From Aquabacterium humicola (GTDB lineage: Bacteria > Pseudomonadota > Gammaproteobacteria > Burkholderiales > Burkholderiaceae_C), in contig NZ_JARGNB010000001.1 of the NCBI RefSeq assembly GCF_030167915.1, positions 1,550,001-1,614,000 on the forward strand: a stretch of 64,000 nucleotides of DNA. Direction: 5' to 3'. The position numbers and the translations under genes are program-made. Every line of letters begins with the position of its first letter. Position 1 is the stretch's first letter. The notes under the pieces were generated by a model. It saw only the letters and a program-made list of their open reading frames with translations. It made no database searches and had not been told where the DNA came from. Shown piece after piece: positions 38,001-46,815 of the stretch.

Positions 38001-38910
38001 CCGGCGGCTCGTCGCCGAGGTCATAGGCCTTGCGCACCGCGGCCAGGCGCGGACCCGCCGGCTGCGTGCCGCTGCTGGCGGCCTGGGCGCAGAAGAACAG
38101 CAGGTCCTGCGCCAGGCGGTCGGAGGCATCGGCCTGCGGACCGGCGCGCAGCTGTGCGAGCAGCCGCGACGCAACGCGCTTGCCGTACACATCCGTCGGC
38201 AGCAGGCCGCCGGCCTGGGCCTCGAAGAACGCGGCCGCCAGCTGCCACAGCGTGACCGCATGGGCCTCGGTGGCGCCGGCGGCGAGGCCGGCGAAGAGGT
38301 CGCTCATGCGCCCGGCGGCCGCCGGGTTCGGCCCGCGCATCAGCGGCAGCAGCTCGGCCTCGACGCGGTTCATCGTCTCGGCATCCGCGGCGCGCGGCTC
38401 GGTCGCGGGATCCTTGGCCAGGTCGTGCCAGGCCCACTCGCGGCCCCACAGGTCCGCCGGGTGCACGCGGCTGGCGCCGGCGAGCTCCTGCAGCGCGCGG
38501 TACTGCGGGAACATCAGCAGCGGCGACACGCCCTTGCCGGCGAGGCGCCGGGCCAGGAAGTCGAGCACCGCGAACGAACCCTGCTCGATCGTGCGCACCG
38601 CCTGCAGCGTCATCAGCTTGGGCTTCGCGCCCAGGCGCTGGATCGCGGCCTCGGCCGCACGCAGCGGCTGTGCGGCGACGCCCAGCCCCACTAGCTCGAG
38701 CGCGCCGACGCTCTGGTGGAACATCGTGCGCGCCTGGCGCAGCACGGCCGGGTCGACGGTGTCGACGTCGGAGTTGCCGAGCGCCTCGGCTTCCTTCAGG
38801 TAGCGGTACAGCGCCTTCTGGGCGGTGTCGAGCGAACGGCGCAACTCGTCGTACACCCAGGCCAGGGTGCTCAAGTCGTCGTTCATGCCGGGTTCGTTCG
38901 TCGTGGCCAT
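32023..38910 (-). CDS. chpA: ChpA-type hybrid CheA kinase of type IV pilus chemosensory system
   Basis: A 2295-residue multidomain kinase. The N-terminal 700 residues are helical and degenerate. Three Hpt domains are clear: FHTLKGSSRM (His756), LAHSLAGSSATVG (His1330) and LHTLKGGARLAG (His1520). An acidic, repetitive linker covers about 830-1260. The CheA core follows: dimerisation about 1680-1790, ATPase about 1830-1960 (HLLRNSVAHGIEAP), CheW-like about 1990-2125 and a receiver with Asp2222 (VLTDIEMPRMDG). Like Pseudomonas ChpA it should phosphorylate PilG and PilH in response to PilJ, controlling twitching and surface sensing. It lies between pilJ and a GGDEF gene. Confidence 0.95.
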   Translation of the reverse strand: MATTNEPGMNDDLSTLAWVYDELRRSLDTAQKALYRYLKEAEALGNSDVDTVDPAVLRQARTMFHQSVGALELVGLGVAAQPLRAAEAAIQRLGAKPKLMTLQAVRTIEQGSFAVLDFLARRLAGKGVSPLLMFPQYRALQELAGASRVHPADLWGREWAWHDLAKDPATEPRAADAETMNRVEAELLPLMRGPNPAAAGRMSDLFAGLAAGATEAHAVTLWQLAAAFFEAQAGGLLPTDVYGKRVASRLLAQLRAGPQADASDRLAQDLLFFCAQAASSGTQPAGPRLAAVRKAYDLGDEPPVDYQSPRLGRFDPAWIVQARKRVAAAKECWSAVAAGELARLSGLAEPFSLVADSLQRLYTDGETLGAALQGAAAHAVQSGAEPPAELAMEVATALLYVDASLEDADFDHPDMGTRVRRLAQRIDDVRAGREPGVLDRWMEELYRRVSDRQTMGSVVQELRASLSEVEKQIDQYFRNPVQRELLFPVPAQLSAMRGVLSVLGMDQASQAVVRMRDDVDELANTEVDAARAAEVGTFDRLADNLGALSFLIDMLSVQPQLAKSLFRFDPATGNLSAVISRAERTSGFADLEAAADDAPVLVEQAQSLAQVAAQPDADAEQLTRELERLSQQARAADQPALAEVASRAHSTLAHAAQEADPASLDAARQQAMASITDFVAQTTISAPLEVEPQRPVPPPSPPTAPGETGLEEDAEMREIFLEEAREVIENARGALAELNDKPDDNAAMTTVRRAFHTLKGSSRMVGLREFGEAGWACEQLYNARLADSGAADADLRGFTAEVLDHFEQWVDAIEQRRDGGFHHQPVSHSADALRLDNRWQPLAASLAAASKPAVAEPPPLVEPIAAVEVIEVAEPQPVEPQPVEPLQAEAAVSTFAATEHGLMPVDEPPAPPSVEVIETISLDLPPLENPFDGPATAEPLPAGDIEATLALRGDELLTLDLPPSAEQTLPLTAEHTLPLVAEEAPTLPAEETLPLGERTLDLGAEQTLALEPEQTLRLDAEETLALRSDVLAAELASPDTEPPWPALDAVVPDLPAAADLDLAPPPAPEALPQADALEPDFELRLPESMSLSPAAPAQPVDAPLIDLSDEPALPVVADEAITAVGAVEVIDTDAALDDLLVPDAAVEPIEVIESADVPAEAVAPELAVAMPADEAPALEAVESIEPELPAVDVDAGESPDTIESIDRLEAAAEPAVEALEPAAEPAAEPAAEPTETGALPDATPVPDVLAEAAPEAVAEVPAEPAPTETGALDDEAEQVKVIGPLRIGIPLFNIYLNEADELSRRLTTELAEWTHEQQRPVGTTAIALAHSLAGSSATVGYAELSQLARSLEHALMRSNDRGQGRGAEAEVFAATGEEIRRLLHQFAAGFLRSPEADLVARLHEIEHAAPDTTLELEPGDAAAATEADTSLSTLMGELGQPALMPFAPLPEVAARPAPVRIDALDTDDDIDEVDAIDAELFPIFEEEGLELIPQLQSRLRDWGRRPGEPAAAAACMRTLHTLKGGARLAGAMRLGEMAHRLETAIEHLLASPHVQADDIEPLSHRADAMEAHFEALRRGGGVMPADAEAHVTHESVPQDAVDSGLEPVLELDADSTLESTLETTLDMPLEQALEAPPAPLPPPAAPHRAPSAAPRAIDWTRFERGSSVAVEETRSAASAQTAAVRVRAPLLDRLVNHAGEVSITRARIESDVSQIKGALGDLTDNLERLRRQLRDIELQAESQITTRMEAARASSQEFDPLEMDRFTRFQEVTRMMAESVNDVATVQRGLQRTLQSAEDELATQARLTRDLQDDLLRTRMVEFEGLSERLYRVVRQAAKETGKQVRLDILGGSIEIDRGVLDRMTGAFEHLLRNSVAHGIEAPAEREQRGKEPAGTITISVTQEGNEVGVDFRDDGAGLNLPRIHQKAVAMGLLAADAQPTEAEIAATIFHPGFSTAEQVTGLAGRGVGMDVVRADVNAMGGRIETATAAGQGTSFRLVLPLTTAVTQVVMLRCADLTVAVPSTLIEIVRRLPAAELPGCYQSGHYRFADHDLPFFWLGALLQGTPLGQATGRSVPIVVIRSAAQRIALHVDEVLGNQEVVVKNLGPQLSRLPGLTGMTLLPSGAPALIYNPVALAALYAGSARAATIAALDAVRRGAEQQVVAEAETEQAPLVLVVDDSLTVRRVTQRLLLREGYRVTLAKDGLDGLEKLADELPSVVLTDIEMPRMDGFDLVRNMRVDARLAGLPVIMITSRIAQKHRDYAAELGVNHYLGKPFAEDELLSLVANYTRKVAPA
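35207..35262. repeat. Short tandem repeat coding EPAAEPAAEPAAEP in the chpA linker
   Basis: A 12-nt unit (GGCTCGGCGGCC on the plus strand, with variants) recurs about four times and codes an AEPA repeat near residues 1217-1234. Such units can change copy number by slippage while keeping frame. Confidence 0.6.
35815..36065. repeat. Imperfect protein-level tandem repeat (AEQTLxL) in the chpA linker
   Basis: Residues about 950-1032 repeat a unit like AEQTLPL/AEETLPL/AEQTLAL seven or eight times, spaced 8-12 residues apart. The DNA units are diverged, so the repeat is old and kept at the protein level. Confidence 0.7.
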
Positions 38911-38950
38911 CGTGCGGTCGGGCGCTGCGCCGGAGGAGGGGTCGGAAGGA

Positions 38951-41281
38951 TCAGGCGATCTTGAACCGCGCCACCGACTGCTTCAGTTCTTCAGCCGAGC
39001 GGGACAGCTCGCGCACCATCTGCGCGGTCGAGCGCGTGCCCTCGCCGGTCTGCTCGGTCACCGCGAAGATGTGCTGGATGTTGCTGGCGACGATGTTGGC
39101 CGACTCGGCTTCGCTGGACGCCTGCGCCGAGATCTGTTCGATCAGCTCGGCGAGCTGCCGCGTCACGCGGTCGATGTCGCCCAGTGCGGAACCGGCCGCA
39201 TCGGACAGCCGCGCCCCCTCGACCACGCCCTGCGTCGAGCGCGCCATGGCGGCCACCGCGTCCTGCGTATCGGTCTGAATGGTCTTCACCAGCGCCGAGA
39301 TCTGGCGCGTCGCGTCGGCCGAGCGTTCGGCCAGCCGCTGCACTTCCTCGGCCACCACCGAGAAGCCCCGGCCCGCTTCGCCGGCGGAGGCCGCCTGGAT
39401 GGCGGCGTTCAGCGCCAGCACGTTCGTCTGCTCGGTAATGTCCGAAATCAGCTCGGTGATTTCGCCGATCTCCTGCGACGACTCGCCAAGCCGCTTGATG
39501 CGCTTGGAGGTCTCCTGGATCTGGTCGCGGATCGAGTTCATGCCGCCGATCGAGTTCTGCACCGCGGTCAGGCCGGTCTCGGCCGCTTCCAGCGAGCGCC
39601 GGGCCACCTGCGCCGACTGCTGCGCCTGGGCCGACACGTCGTTGATTCGCGCCGCCATCTGCAGCACCGACTCGCCGGTCTCGCGGATCTCGCGCAGCTG
39701 TTCGTCGGACGCGGCGAGCAGTTCGGTCGACGTGGCTTCCACCTGCTGCGTCGTTTCCGTCACGCGGCCCACCGTGCCTTGCACCTGCGAAACGAGCGTC
39801 CGGAGTTCTTCCACGGTGTAGTTCACCGAGTCGGCGATGGCGCCGGTGATGTCTTCCGTCACCGTGGCCTGCTGGGTCAAATCGCCCTCGGCCACCGCCT
39901 GCAGCTCGTTCATCAACCGCAAAATTGCTGCCTGGTTCGCATCGTTGACGCGCTTGGCTTCCTGCTCCTGGCGCTCGGCTTCCTGTCGTTGCGCTTCGGC
40001 CTGCAGCGTCTGCTGGGCCTTGCCTTGCACGTACAGGCGCAGGAAGCCCCAGCCGCCGGCCAGCAGCAGCAGCACGCCGATCAGCATGCCGATGAAGTGC
40101 AGCGCGGTGAAGCCGCCCTCCTTCGCCAGGCGCTCCTGCACGGCCTCGAGGCCCTTGCGCAGCGGCTCGCTGTCCTGCACCACCGCGACCTGCGCTTCCC
40201 GCGCGGTCACCAGGCCCTGCAGGTTGCCCAGGATGGCGCTGGCCTGCGTGCGGGTGTCCTCGTACTGCTTGATCAGCAGCTGCAGCCGTTCCTTGGTCTG
40301 CGCATCCTTGGTGCCCGGCAGGCGCAGCTCGGGGTTGCCGTTGGTCAGGCCGTCGGCGATCTCGCGGAAGGAGTTCAGGTCCTTGCCGAGCAGGAACACC
40401 GCCTCGGGGCTGACACCTTCCATCGTCAGGAATTCGTTGGCGCTCTTGCCGATGCGCTGCGTCAGCATCACCAGCTGGCCGACGGCCGACAGCTCGGCCG
40501 GCGACGCGTTCTGCTGCAGCTTCAGCGACGACACCGTCTCGGCGGTCTCGAGCAGGTCGGACGACTGGCGGTTGATCGCACGCAGCGCCTCGCCCACCTG
40601 CGTCAGCGTCTTCTGCTGGCTCAGCACGTGGTTGGCGCTCTTCTCGGCGCGGTCGACCAGCGGCAGCAGCGGATCGACCGACTCCTGCACGACGCCGGGC
40701 ACCGCCGGCAGGTCGGCATCGCCGTTCTTCAGCGCGCGCAGGTTCTTGGCCAGCACGGTGGCCGATTCCTTGACTTCCGGGAAGGCCTGCGCGCTGCCGA
40801 TCATGGCCTGCGAGACCGCCTTCGCGAGCCGCTGCGACTGCATCAGCGCCTGGCCGGTGGCACCCACCTGCGCGGCGTTCTGGTTCGCGCTGCGCAGCGC
40901 CCAGCCCACCGACAGCGCCAGGATCACCGCGCCCGCGATGATCGAGCCGACCAGGATGCGCTGCTGCTCGCCGGGGGAGCGGTTGCCGATCAGCGGCAGC
41001 GCGGCGGCGCCGGCGCCGCCGGCGGCCAGCGTCGCGGCGTGCATGCGCGATTCGGCGAAGTCCGGCGCCAACTCGGACGGCGTGGCCTCCGAGATGATCG
41101 ACGAGTCGCCCACCGTGGGCAGCGCGTTCATGTCGAGCGTGACATGACCCTGCACGTTGGACATCGTCGAGGGGTTGACCTCTTCGCCCTCGGCATCGGC
41201 CTGCATCTCGTCGAAATCGCCGGGCGCGTGGTCTGCGTTCTTGCCCCGCCCCATGCCCTTGAGTTTGTCCAGCAAGCCCAT
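38951..41281 (-). CDS. pilJ: Type IV pilus methyl-accepting chemotaxis protein PilJ
   Basis: A 776-residue transducer. An unusually long cytoplasmic N-terminus (about 105 residues) precedes TM1 ([21 protein letters not shown]). A periplasmic region with two PilJ-type helical modules runs to TM2 near 390-417 ([18 protein letters not shown]). The cytoplasmic signalling tip is [32 protein letters not shown] near 620-650. PilJ senses through the pilus machinery and controls ChpA via the CheW-like PilI. It sits between pilI and chpA in the standard order. Confidence 0.95.
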   Translation of the reverse strand: MGLLDKLKGMGRGKNADHAPGDFDEMQADAEGEEVNPSTMSNVQGHVTLDMNALPTVGDSSIISEATPSELAPDFAESRMHAATLAAGGAGAAALPLIGNRSPGEQQRILVGSIIAGAVILALSVGWALRSANQNAAQVGATGQALMQSQRLAKAVSQAMIGSAQAFPEVKESATVLAKNLRALKNGDADLPAVPGVVQESVDPLLPLVDRAEKSANHVLSQQKTLTQVGEALRAINRQSSDLLETAETVSSLKLQQNASPAELSAVGQLVMLTQRIGKSANEFLTMEGVSPEAVFLLGKDLNSFREIADGLTNGNPELRLPGTKDAQTKERLQLLIKQYEDTRTQASAILGNLQGLVTAREAQVAVVQDSEPLRKGLEAVQERLAKEGGFTALHFIGMLIGVLLLLAGGWGFLRLYVQGKAQQTLQAEAQRQEAERQEQEAKRVNDANQAAILRLMNELQAVAEGDLTQQATVTEDITGAIADSVNYTVEELRTLVSQVQGTVGRVTETTQQVEATSTELLAASDEQLREIRETGESVLQMAARINDVSAQAQQSAQVARRSLEAAETGLTAVQNSIGGMNSIRDQIQETSKRIKRLGESSQEIGEITELISDITEQTNVLALNAAIQAASAGEAGRGFSVVAEEVQRLAERSADATRQISALVKTIQTDTQDAVAAMARSTQGVVEGARLSDAAGSALGDIDRVTRQLAELIEQISAQASSEAESANIVASNIQHIFAVTEQTGEGTRSTAQMVRELSRSAEELKQSVARFKIA

Positions 41282-41353
41282 GACGCTTCCTCTTCGTTCT
41301 TGCCGCGCAATCCGATCACTGGGGGATCGGTCGAGCGGCGCGCCGGCTGTGGA

Positions 41354-41881
41354 TCAGCCGGCGATGCCCAGAAACTGCTGCTGTCCCGCCAGCTCGGCGA
41401 GACCGATTTCCTGCCAAACCTTGCCGCCGGCATCGGCCCAGCGGGTGGCGGCGAACGCCGGGCGCTCGCCCGCACTGCCGTCGTCGCGACGCATGTCGGC
41501 GGCGTGGCGCAGGCCTTCGAGCCGGTCGACCATCAGCGCGCAATTCATGCCCAGCGCGGCGTTCAACGCGACCAGGCGCGTCTGCTCGCGCGCCGGTCCT
41601 TCGGGCGGCGCATCGCGCAGGCCCAGGAAGGACGCAAGGTCGACCACGGCATAGAGCCCGCCGCGCAGGTTGGCGACGCCGACCATCCAGCGCTGCGTGT
41701 GCGGCACCGGCATCACCTGGCCGACGTCGAAGATCTCACCCGCCTGTCGCAAGGGGAAGAGCACGCCCTGCCCTGCGCAGTCGACCGCCAGCCATGATTG
41801 GCCCGGCTGCTCGGTGCGCACGGCCTGCATGCGCTCGGCCAGGCGGGCTTGCAGTTCGCGCAGGGCTTCCTTGTTGGCCAT
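41354..41881 (-). CDS. pilI: CheW-like adaptor PilI
   Basis: A 175-residue CheW-domain protein: GQSWLAVDCAGQGVLFPLRQAGEIFDVGQVMPVPHTQRWMVGVANLRGGLYAVVDLASFLGL follows CheW strand order. It couples PilJ to the ChpA kinase at the cell pole. It lies 20 nt after pilH in the pilG-H-I-J-chpA operon. Confidence 0.94.
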   Translation of the reverse strand: MANKEALRELQARLAERMQAVRTEQPGQSWLAVDCAGQGVLFPLRQAGEIFDVGQVMPVPHTQRWMVGVANLRGGLYAVVDLASFLGLRDAPPEGPAREQTRLVALNAALGMNCALMVDRLEGLRHAADMRRDDGSAGERPAFAATRWADAGGKVWQEIGLAELAGQQQFLGIAG

Positions 41882-41900
41882 GGGCTGAGGCGGCGCGGTG

Positions 41901-42266
41901 TCAGTCGAACTGCTTGATCTTGGCGATCAGCTCGTCCGCCACCACCGGCTTGACCACGTAGTCCTTCGCGCCCTGGCGCATGCCCCAGACGCGATCGGTT
42001 TCCTGGTTCTTGCTGGTGCACATGATCACCGGCACGTCCGTGAAGCGCGGATCGCGGGTGATCGTGCGGGTGAGCTGGAAGCCGTTCTGGCCCGGCATCA
42101 CCACGTCCATCAGGATCAGGTCCGGCTTTTCCTCGGAGAGGCGGCGCATCGCTTCCTCACCGCTCTCGGCGGTGCGCACGGTGTAGCCGCGCTTGGTGAG
42201 CAGCTCGGACAGGAAATGAAGTTCGGTCTTCGAATCGTCGACCAGCAGGATCTTTTGGACCGGCAT
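41901..42266 (-). CDS. pilH: Response regulator PilH (stand-alone receiver)
   Basis: A 121-residue CheY-like receiver. It has [19 protein letters not shown], phosphoacceptor Asp in [32 protein letters not shown] and [13 protein letters not shown]. In Pseudomonas PilH opposes PilG, acting on pilus retraction or as a phosphate sink. It has no output domain. Confidence 0.94.
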   Translation of the reverse strand: MPVQKILLVDDSKTELHFLSELLTKRGYTVRTAESGEEAMRRLSEEKPDLILMDVVMPGQNGFQLTRTITRDPRFTDVPVIMCTSKNQETDRVWGMRQGAKDYVVKPVVADELIAKIKQFD

Positions 42267-42305
42267 GTCAGTACTCCCCCCGCGTCAGCCACGCGGCGCG
42301 GGCCC

Positions 42306-42731
42306 TCATGATTGTGAATGATCAACAACCGCCGCCAGGCGGCTGAACTGCTGCACGGCCCGCAGCAGCTGCTCTTTCGTGAAAGGCTTGGTGAGGTAGT
42401 CCTCGGAACCGACCATGCGGCCGCGCGCCTTGTCGAACAGGCCGTCCTTGGACGACAGCATGATCACCGGCACGTGCGCGAAGCGCGGGTTGCGCTTGAT
42501 GATCGCGCAGGTCTGGTAGCCGTCGAGCCGAGGCATCAGGATGTCGCAGAAGATCAGCTGCGGGTCATGGTCGTTGACCTTGGCCAGCGCGTCGAAACCG
42601 TCCTCGGCCAGCACGACCTCATGGCCACCCTGGCGCAGGAAGATCTCGGCCGAACGGCGGATCGTGTTGCTGTCGTCGATGACCAGCACCCGGGTCCCCG
42701 CGGGCGCCAGTTCAGGCACTGGAATCTCCAC
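42306..42731 (-). CDS. pilG: Response regulator PilG (stand-alone receiver)
   Basis: A 141-residue CheY-like receiver: RVLVIDDSNTIRRSAEIFLRQGG, Asp in LIFCDILMPRLDGYQT, VIMLSSKDGLFDKARGRMVGSEDYLTKPFTKE. The retained SKDG and GSEDYLTKPF are typical of PilG, which activates pilus extension and, in Pseudomonas, CyaB. Start is a GTG with GGAG about 6 nt upstream. It is the first gene of the chemosensory operon. Confidence 0.94.
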   Translation of the reverse strand: MEIPVPELAPAGTRVLVIDDSNTIRRSAEIFLRQGGHEVVLAEDGFDALAKVNDHDPQLIFCDILMPRLDGYQTCAIIKRNPRFAHVPVIMLSSKDGLFDKARGRMVGSEDYLTKPFTKEQLLRAVQQFSRLAAVVDHSQS

Positions 42732-42790
42732 TCCGGTCTCCTATCGGTTCAAACAGGAGTTGATGATCACCGGGTTATCGGCACCGGCCG

Positions 42791-42964
42791 TCAGATCTGC
42801 ACCATCTCGAAATCCTCCTTGCGCGCGCCGCATTCGGGGCAGGTCCAGTTCATCGGGACTGCGGCCCAGGCGGTGCCAGGAGGAATACCGTGTTCGGGAT
42901 CGCCGGCTGCTTCGTCGTATATCCAGCCGCAGATGAGGCACATCCAGGTGCGCGATTCGGTCAC
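42791..42964 (-). CDS. Rubredoxin
   Basis: A 57-residue iron protein with both cysteine pairs: WMCLICGWIYDEAAGDPEHG and NWTCPECGARKEDFEMV. Rubredoxins carry single electrons, here probably in the cytoplasm. The GTG at 42964 gives the usual short N-terminus; further in-frame upstream sequence contains the promoter palindrome. Position next to thiD and hemL is common in related bacteria. It is upstream of pilG on the same strand, 59 nt away. Confidence 0.92.
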   Translation of the reverse strand: MTESRTWMCLICGWIYDEAAGDPEHGIPPGTAWAAVPMNWTCPECGARKEDFEMVQI

Positions 42965-42981
42965 GGTGAAGGGGTGGTTCA

Positions 42982-43004
42982 CTACAATGAAGCGGGCATT
43001 GTAG
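42982..43004. promoter_or_regulatory. Palindrome with back-to-back -10 boxes between rubredoxin and thiD
   Basis: CTACAATG, 7 nt, CATTGTAG: a perfect 8-bp inverted repeat. Each arm contains TACAAT (5 of 6 to the -10 consensus), one on each strand. It may be a shared divergent promoter, an operator, or both. Confidence 0.5.
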
Positions 43005-43125
43005 CCACGGGGGTTCGGCAAAAGACAAGGGCTCGTAGGCACATGCGCCACATTCTTCAATTCATTCTCGAGGTCGGTGTGAAGCCTGCACGGCGGACCC
43101 CGGGGAATCACTGACGAAGCATTCC

Positions 43126-44094
43126 ATGACTTCAGAAGCGCCAGACGCGCCGGTGGGCGACTCCGCCACCGACGTCCCGCAAGATGCGCCGGCGCCCGCC
43201 TGCGTGATGTGCTTCAACGCCGGCGACGCCTCGGGCGCCGGCGGCCTGGCCTGCGACGTGGCCACGCTGGCCGCGATGGGCGCCCACGCGCTGCCGATCA
43301 CCACCAGCGTGCTGCTGCGCGACTCGGCCGAGATCTTCGACCAGCACGCGCTGGAGCCCGAGATCGTCGTCGAGCAGGCCCGCACGGTGCTCGAGGACAT
43401 CAGCGTTTCCGGCTGGAAGATCGGCTTCCTCGGCAGCGCCGAGGGCGTCAGCGCGGTCGCCGAGATCCTGTCCGACTACCCGGACATTCCCGCGGTGGCC
43501 TACCTGCCCAACCTCGGCTGGCTCGAGGACGACATGGCCCAGCCCTACCTGGAGGCCTTCCGCGAGCTGATCCTGCCGGCCACCGAGGTGCTGGTGGGCA
43601 ACCACAAGACGCTCACCGACTTCCTGCTGCCGGACTGGGACAACGAGCGACCCGCCTCGGCGCGCGAGCTGGCGGTGGCCGCCGGCGAACGCGGCACGCG
43701 CTACGTGCTGGTCACCGGCATCATGCTGGCCGCCAAGGGCACCGAGCAGTACATCGACAACGTGCTCGCGTCGCCGCAGGGCGCGCTGACCGGCGAGAAG
43801 TTCGAGATGTTCGAGACCAGCTTCGTCGGCGCCGGCGACACACTGTCGGCCGCGCTGGCCGCGCTGCTGGCCGCCGGCAGCGAGCTGCAGGCCGCCGTCG
43901 GCGAGGCGCTGGCCTTCATGGACCAGTCGCTCGACGCCGGCTTCCGCCCCGGCATGGGCAGCGTGATACCGGACCGCTTCTTCTGGGCGCTGCCGCCGGC
44001 CGAAGAAGGGGCCGAGGAAGCCGCCGGGGCCGAAGAGGAACCCGCGCCGGAGCCGGAGACCAAGGGCAAGGGCGTGCAGCGCCGCGTGCATTGA
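43126..44094 (+). CDS. thiD: Hydroxymethylpyrimidine/phosphomethylpyrimidine kinase ThiD-like
   Basis: A 322-residue ribokinase-fold enzyme that phosphorylates the thiamine pyrimidine precursor. Motifs are [37 protein letters not shown] and the C-terminal ATP/anion-hole [19 protein letters not shown]. It is longer than typical (about 265) because of a 25-residue N-terminal lead and an acidic Glu/Ala/Pro-rich tail ([19 protein letters not shown]). No other thiamine gene is nearby; hemL follows 7 nt later. Confidence 0.87.
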   Translation: MTSEAPDAPVGDSATDVPQDAPAPACVMCFNAGDASGAGGLACDVATLAAMGAHALPITTSVLLRDSAEIFDQHALEPEIVVEQARTVLEDISVSGWKIGFLGSAEGVSAVAEILSDYPDIPAVAYLPNLGWLEDDMAQPYLEAFRELILPATEVLVGNHKTLTDFLLPDWDNERPASARELAVAAGERGTRYVLVTGIMLAAKGTEQYIDNVLASPQGALTGEKFEMFETSFVGAGDTLSAALAALLAAGSELQAAVGEALAFMDQSLDAGFRPGMGSVIPDRFFWALPPAEEGAEEAAGAEEEPAPEPETKGKGVQRRVH

Positions 44095-44101
44095 CATCGA
44101 C

Positions 44102-45391
44102 ATGACGACCAACGAAGAGCTGTTCGAACGCGCCCAGCGCGTGATCCCGGGCGGCGTCAATTCGCCGGTGCGCGCCTTCCGCGCCGTCGGCGGCACGCCG
44201 CGCTTCATCGCCCGCGCCGAGGGCCCGTACATGTGGGACGCCGAGGGCCGGCGCTACATCGACTACATCGGCTCCTGGGGCCCGATGATCCTCGGCCACG
44301 GCCATCCGGCGGTATTGGACGCGGTGCGCCAGGCCGCGTCCGAGGGCCTGAGCTTCGGCGCGCCGACCGAGCGCGAGATCGAGCTCGCCGAGCTGATCGT
44401 CGACCTCGTGCCGGCCATCGAGCAGGTGCGGCTGGTCAGCTCCGGCACCGAAGCGGCGATGAGCGCGATCCGCCTCGCGCGCGGCGCCACCGGCCGCTCG
44501 ATGCTGATCAAGTTCGAGGGCTGCTACCACGGCCATGCCGATGCGCTGCTGGTCAAGGCCGGCTCAGGCCTCGCGACCTTCGGCCACCCGACCTCCGCCG
44601 GCGTGCCGCCGGAAGTGGTGCAGCACACGCTGGTGCTCGAGTACAACAACCTCGAGCAGCTCGAGGCCGCGTTCGCGCAGCATGGCGCGCAGCTCGCCTG
44701 CGTGATGATCGAGCCGATCGCCGGCAACATGAACTTCGTGCGCGCCGCGGTGCCCTTCGTGAAGCGGCTGCGCGAGCTGTGCACGCAGCACGGTGCCCTG
44801 CTGGTGTTCGACGAGGTGATGACCGGCTTCCGCGTCGCGCTGGGCGGCGCGCAGAGCCTGTACGCGAAGGCGATCCCCGGCTTCGTGCCGGATATCAGCG
44901 TCTTCGGCAAGGTCATCGGCGGCGGCATGCCGCTGGCCGCCTTCGGCACCTCGAAGGCCATCATGCAGCACCTGGCACCGCTGGGGCCGGTCTACCAGGC
45001 CGGCACGCTGTCGGGCAACCCGGTGGCCACCGCCTGCGGCCTGGCCACCTTGAAGCAGGTGGCCCAACCCGGCTTCTACGAAGCCCTGGCCGCGCGCACG
45101 CGCAGCCTCGTCGACGGGCTGGCGGCGGCCGCACGCGATGCGGGGGTGCCGCTGGCCGTGGACAGCGAAGGCGGCATGTTCGGCTTCTTCTTCGCCGCCG
45201 AACTGCCGCAGCACTACAGCGCGGTGATGGCCACCGACAAGGCACGCTTCAACCGCGTCTTCCACGCGATGCTCGACCGCGGCGTCTACCTGGCGCCGGC
45301 GCTCTACGAAGCCGGCTTCGTCAGCGCCGCGCACACCGCCGATGACATCGCCGCGACCGTGGCCGCCGCCCGCGAGGCCCTCGCCGCATGA
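44102..45391 (+). CDS. hemL: Glutamate-1-semialdehyde 2,1-aminomutase
   Basis: A 429-residue PLP enzyme making 5-aminolevulinate for heme and other tetrapyrroles. Segments include [75 protein letters not shown], the PLP lysine Lys270 in [16 protein letters not shown] and [12 protein letters not shown]. Its last codons overlap the start of the next gene (ATGA). Heme supply fits the oxidase genes but is general. Confidence 0.98.
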   Translation: MTTNEELFERAQRVIPGGVNSPVRAFRAVGGTPRFIARAEGPYMWDAEGRRYIDYIGSWGPMILGHGHPAVLDAVRQAASEGLSFGAPTEREIELAELIVDLVPAIEQVRLVSSGTEAAMSAIRLARGATGRSMLIKFEGCYHGHADALLVKAGSGLATFGHPTSAGVPPEVVQHTLVLEYNNLEQLEAAFAQHGAQLACVMIEPIAGNMNFVRAAVPFVKRLRELCTQHGALLVFDEVMTGFRVALGGAQSLYAKAIPGFVPDISVFGKVIGGGMPLAAFGTSKAIMQHLAPLGPVYQAGTLSGNPVATACGLATLKQVAQPGFYEALAARTRSLVDGLAAAARDAGVPLAVDSEGGMFGFFFAAELPQHYSAVMATDKARFNRVFHAMLDRGVYLAPALYEAGFVSAAHTADDIAATVAAAREALAA

Positions 45392-46221
45392 TCGAGCAGG
45401 TCCAGGTGCTGGGGCAGCCGGCCGTGCGGCTGCGCGGCGCGGATGGGGCGCAAGCCACCGTGCTGCTGCATGGCGGCCAGCTGGTGTCATGGGTCCCCGC
45501 CGGTGACGTCGAGCGGCTTTACCTGTCGCCGCAGGCGGTGGCCGGCGCGGGCCAGGCCGTGCGCGGCGGCATCCCGGTGATCTTTCCGCAGTTCGAGCGC
45601 CGGGGGTCGTTGCCCCGCCACGGCTTCGCCCGCACGAGGGCCTGGCAGTGGGTCGAGGCCAGCCAGCGCGGCGGCGCCACCACCGGCGTGCTGCGGCTGA
45701 CCGACGACGACGCCACCCGCGCGCTGTGGCCGCATCGCTTCGAGGCCGAGCTGAGCTTCAGCCTGGCGGGCCTGCGCATGGACGTCGAGCTCGCCGTCGT
45801 CAACACCGGCGACGAGCCTCTGGCCTTCACCGCTGCGCTTCACACCTACCTGCGCTGCGACGACGTGCGGCGCGCGCGCCTGTCGGGCCTGTACGGCACG
45901 CGCTACATCGACAGCCTGAGCGGCCAGGAGCAGCGCCAGGAGATCGATCCGCAGGGCTTCTCCGGCGAGATCGACCGCATCTACTTCGACGCGCGCGAGC
46001 CGCTGTCGCTGGCCACGGCCTTTGGACGCATGACGATCGAGCAGGAAGGCTTCGACGACATCGTGGTCTGGAACCCGGGCCCTCAGAAGGCCGCGGCGTT
46101 GGCCGACCTGCCGGACGAGGACTGGACGCAGATGCTCTGCGTCGAGGCGGCCTGCATCGGCCGGCCGGTGAAGCTGGCGCCGGGCAGCGAGTGGGTCGGC
46201 CGCCAGGCGTTCGAGGCCTGA
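45388..46221 (+). CDS. D-hexose-6-phosphate mutarotase (aldose 1-epimerase family)
   Basis: A 277-residue galactose-mutarotase-fold protein like E. coli Yea[55 protein letters not shown] (catalytic His), [10 protein letters not shown] and VVWNPG with the following catalytic Glu region. It interconverts the anomers of hexose 6-phosphates. Translation is coupled to hemL. Confidence 0.9.
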   Translation: MIEQVQVLGQPAVRLRGADGAQATVLLHGGQLVSWVPAGDVERLYLSPQAVAGAGQAVRGGIPVIFPQFERRGSLPRHGFARTRAWQWVEASQRGGATTGVLRLTDDDATRALWPHRFEAELSFSLAGLRMDVELAVVNTGDEPLAFTAALHTYLRCDDVRRARLSGLYGTRYIDSLSGQEQRQEIDPQGFSGEIDRIYFDAREPLSLATAFGRMTIEQEGFDDIVVWNPGPQKAAALADLPDEDWTQMLCVEAACIGRPVKLAPGSEWVGRQAFEA

Positions 46222-46235
46222 CCAGCGACACGCGA

Positions 46236-46325
46236 CCGGCGCCGGGCCGCCCCCCCAAGGCGGCCGCGCAACCCGACCAGCACCGCAATCGGCGGGTGGG
46301 CTCGCGTACGCGCGGGCCCGGCCGC
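46236..46325. repeat. Dispersed palindromic repeat, copy 2, in the gap after the mutarotase gene
   Basis: GCGCCGGGCCGCCCCCCCAAG followed by GGCGGCC shares the core seen at 24526 and 48650. The rest of the gap includes CGCGTACGCG. No gene or clear terminator is seen in the 109-bp gap. Confidence 0.55.
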
Positions 46326-46330
46326 TCCAT

Positions 46331-46798
46331 TCAGGCCGGCGACGACCGCAGCGCGTAGGTCTTGCCGCCGAGCCACAGGAACTCGGCGCGCAGGATCGCT
46401 TCGCCCTGCTCGTTCGGGAAGCTGAAGCCCAGCACCTCGAGCCGGTCGCCGACCTTGATCTCGGGCACGCCCCAAGCCTGCATGCGGGTCAGCGGCGCGA
46501 ACTCGATCTCCCAGCGCTTGTCCTTGCGCTTCGGCACCGCCGCGGCTTTCAGCAGCTGCGGGCCGTCGACCGGCGCCGACTGCGCCGGCAGCGGGCGCTG
46601 CGCCAGGTCCGCCGGCAGCTTCAGGTCGGCCGCCACGTCGAGCTCGATCTCGACGTGCGGATTGCGCCAAGCCACCTTGGCGGCCTGGCCGGCGACATAG
46701 ATCGGCTTCGACTGGTCGAAGCTGCTCCAGCCGTGGTGGGCGAAGGCCGGCTGCACGGCGAAGGCAGCGCTGCCGATGAGCACGAGGCGTCGTTGCAT
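46331..46798 (-). CDS. Exported DUF6152-like protein
   Basis: A 155-residue protein with a short signal peptide (RRLVLIGSAAFAVQPAFA) and the mature N-terminus HHGWSSFDQSKPIYVAGQAAKVAWRNPHVEIELDV, the 'AHHGW...NPH' pattern of DUF6152 periplasmic proteins. The remainder (LEVLGFSFPNEQGEAILRAEFL) suggests a small beta-rich domain. No function is known. It follows a four-helix membrane protein gene by 17 nt, and this pair probably works together. Confidence 0.7.
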   Translation of the reverse strand: MQRRLVLIGSAAFAVQPAFAHHGWSSFDQSKPIYVAGQAAKVAWRNPHVEIELDVAADLKLPADLAQRPLPAQSAPVDGPQLLKAAAVPKRKDKRWEIEFAPLTRMQAWGVPEIKVGDRLEVLGFSFPNEQGEAILRAEFLWLGGKTYALRSSPA

Positions 46799-46815
46799 GG
46801 CACTCCCCTGGAAAG

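Noticed and set aside
38825-41797. A 990-codon plus-strand open frame opposite pilJ and pilI
   Set aside because: No domain is visible; PilJ and PilI are unambiguous on the other strand.
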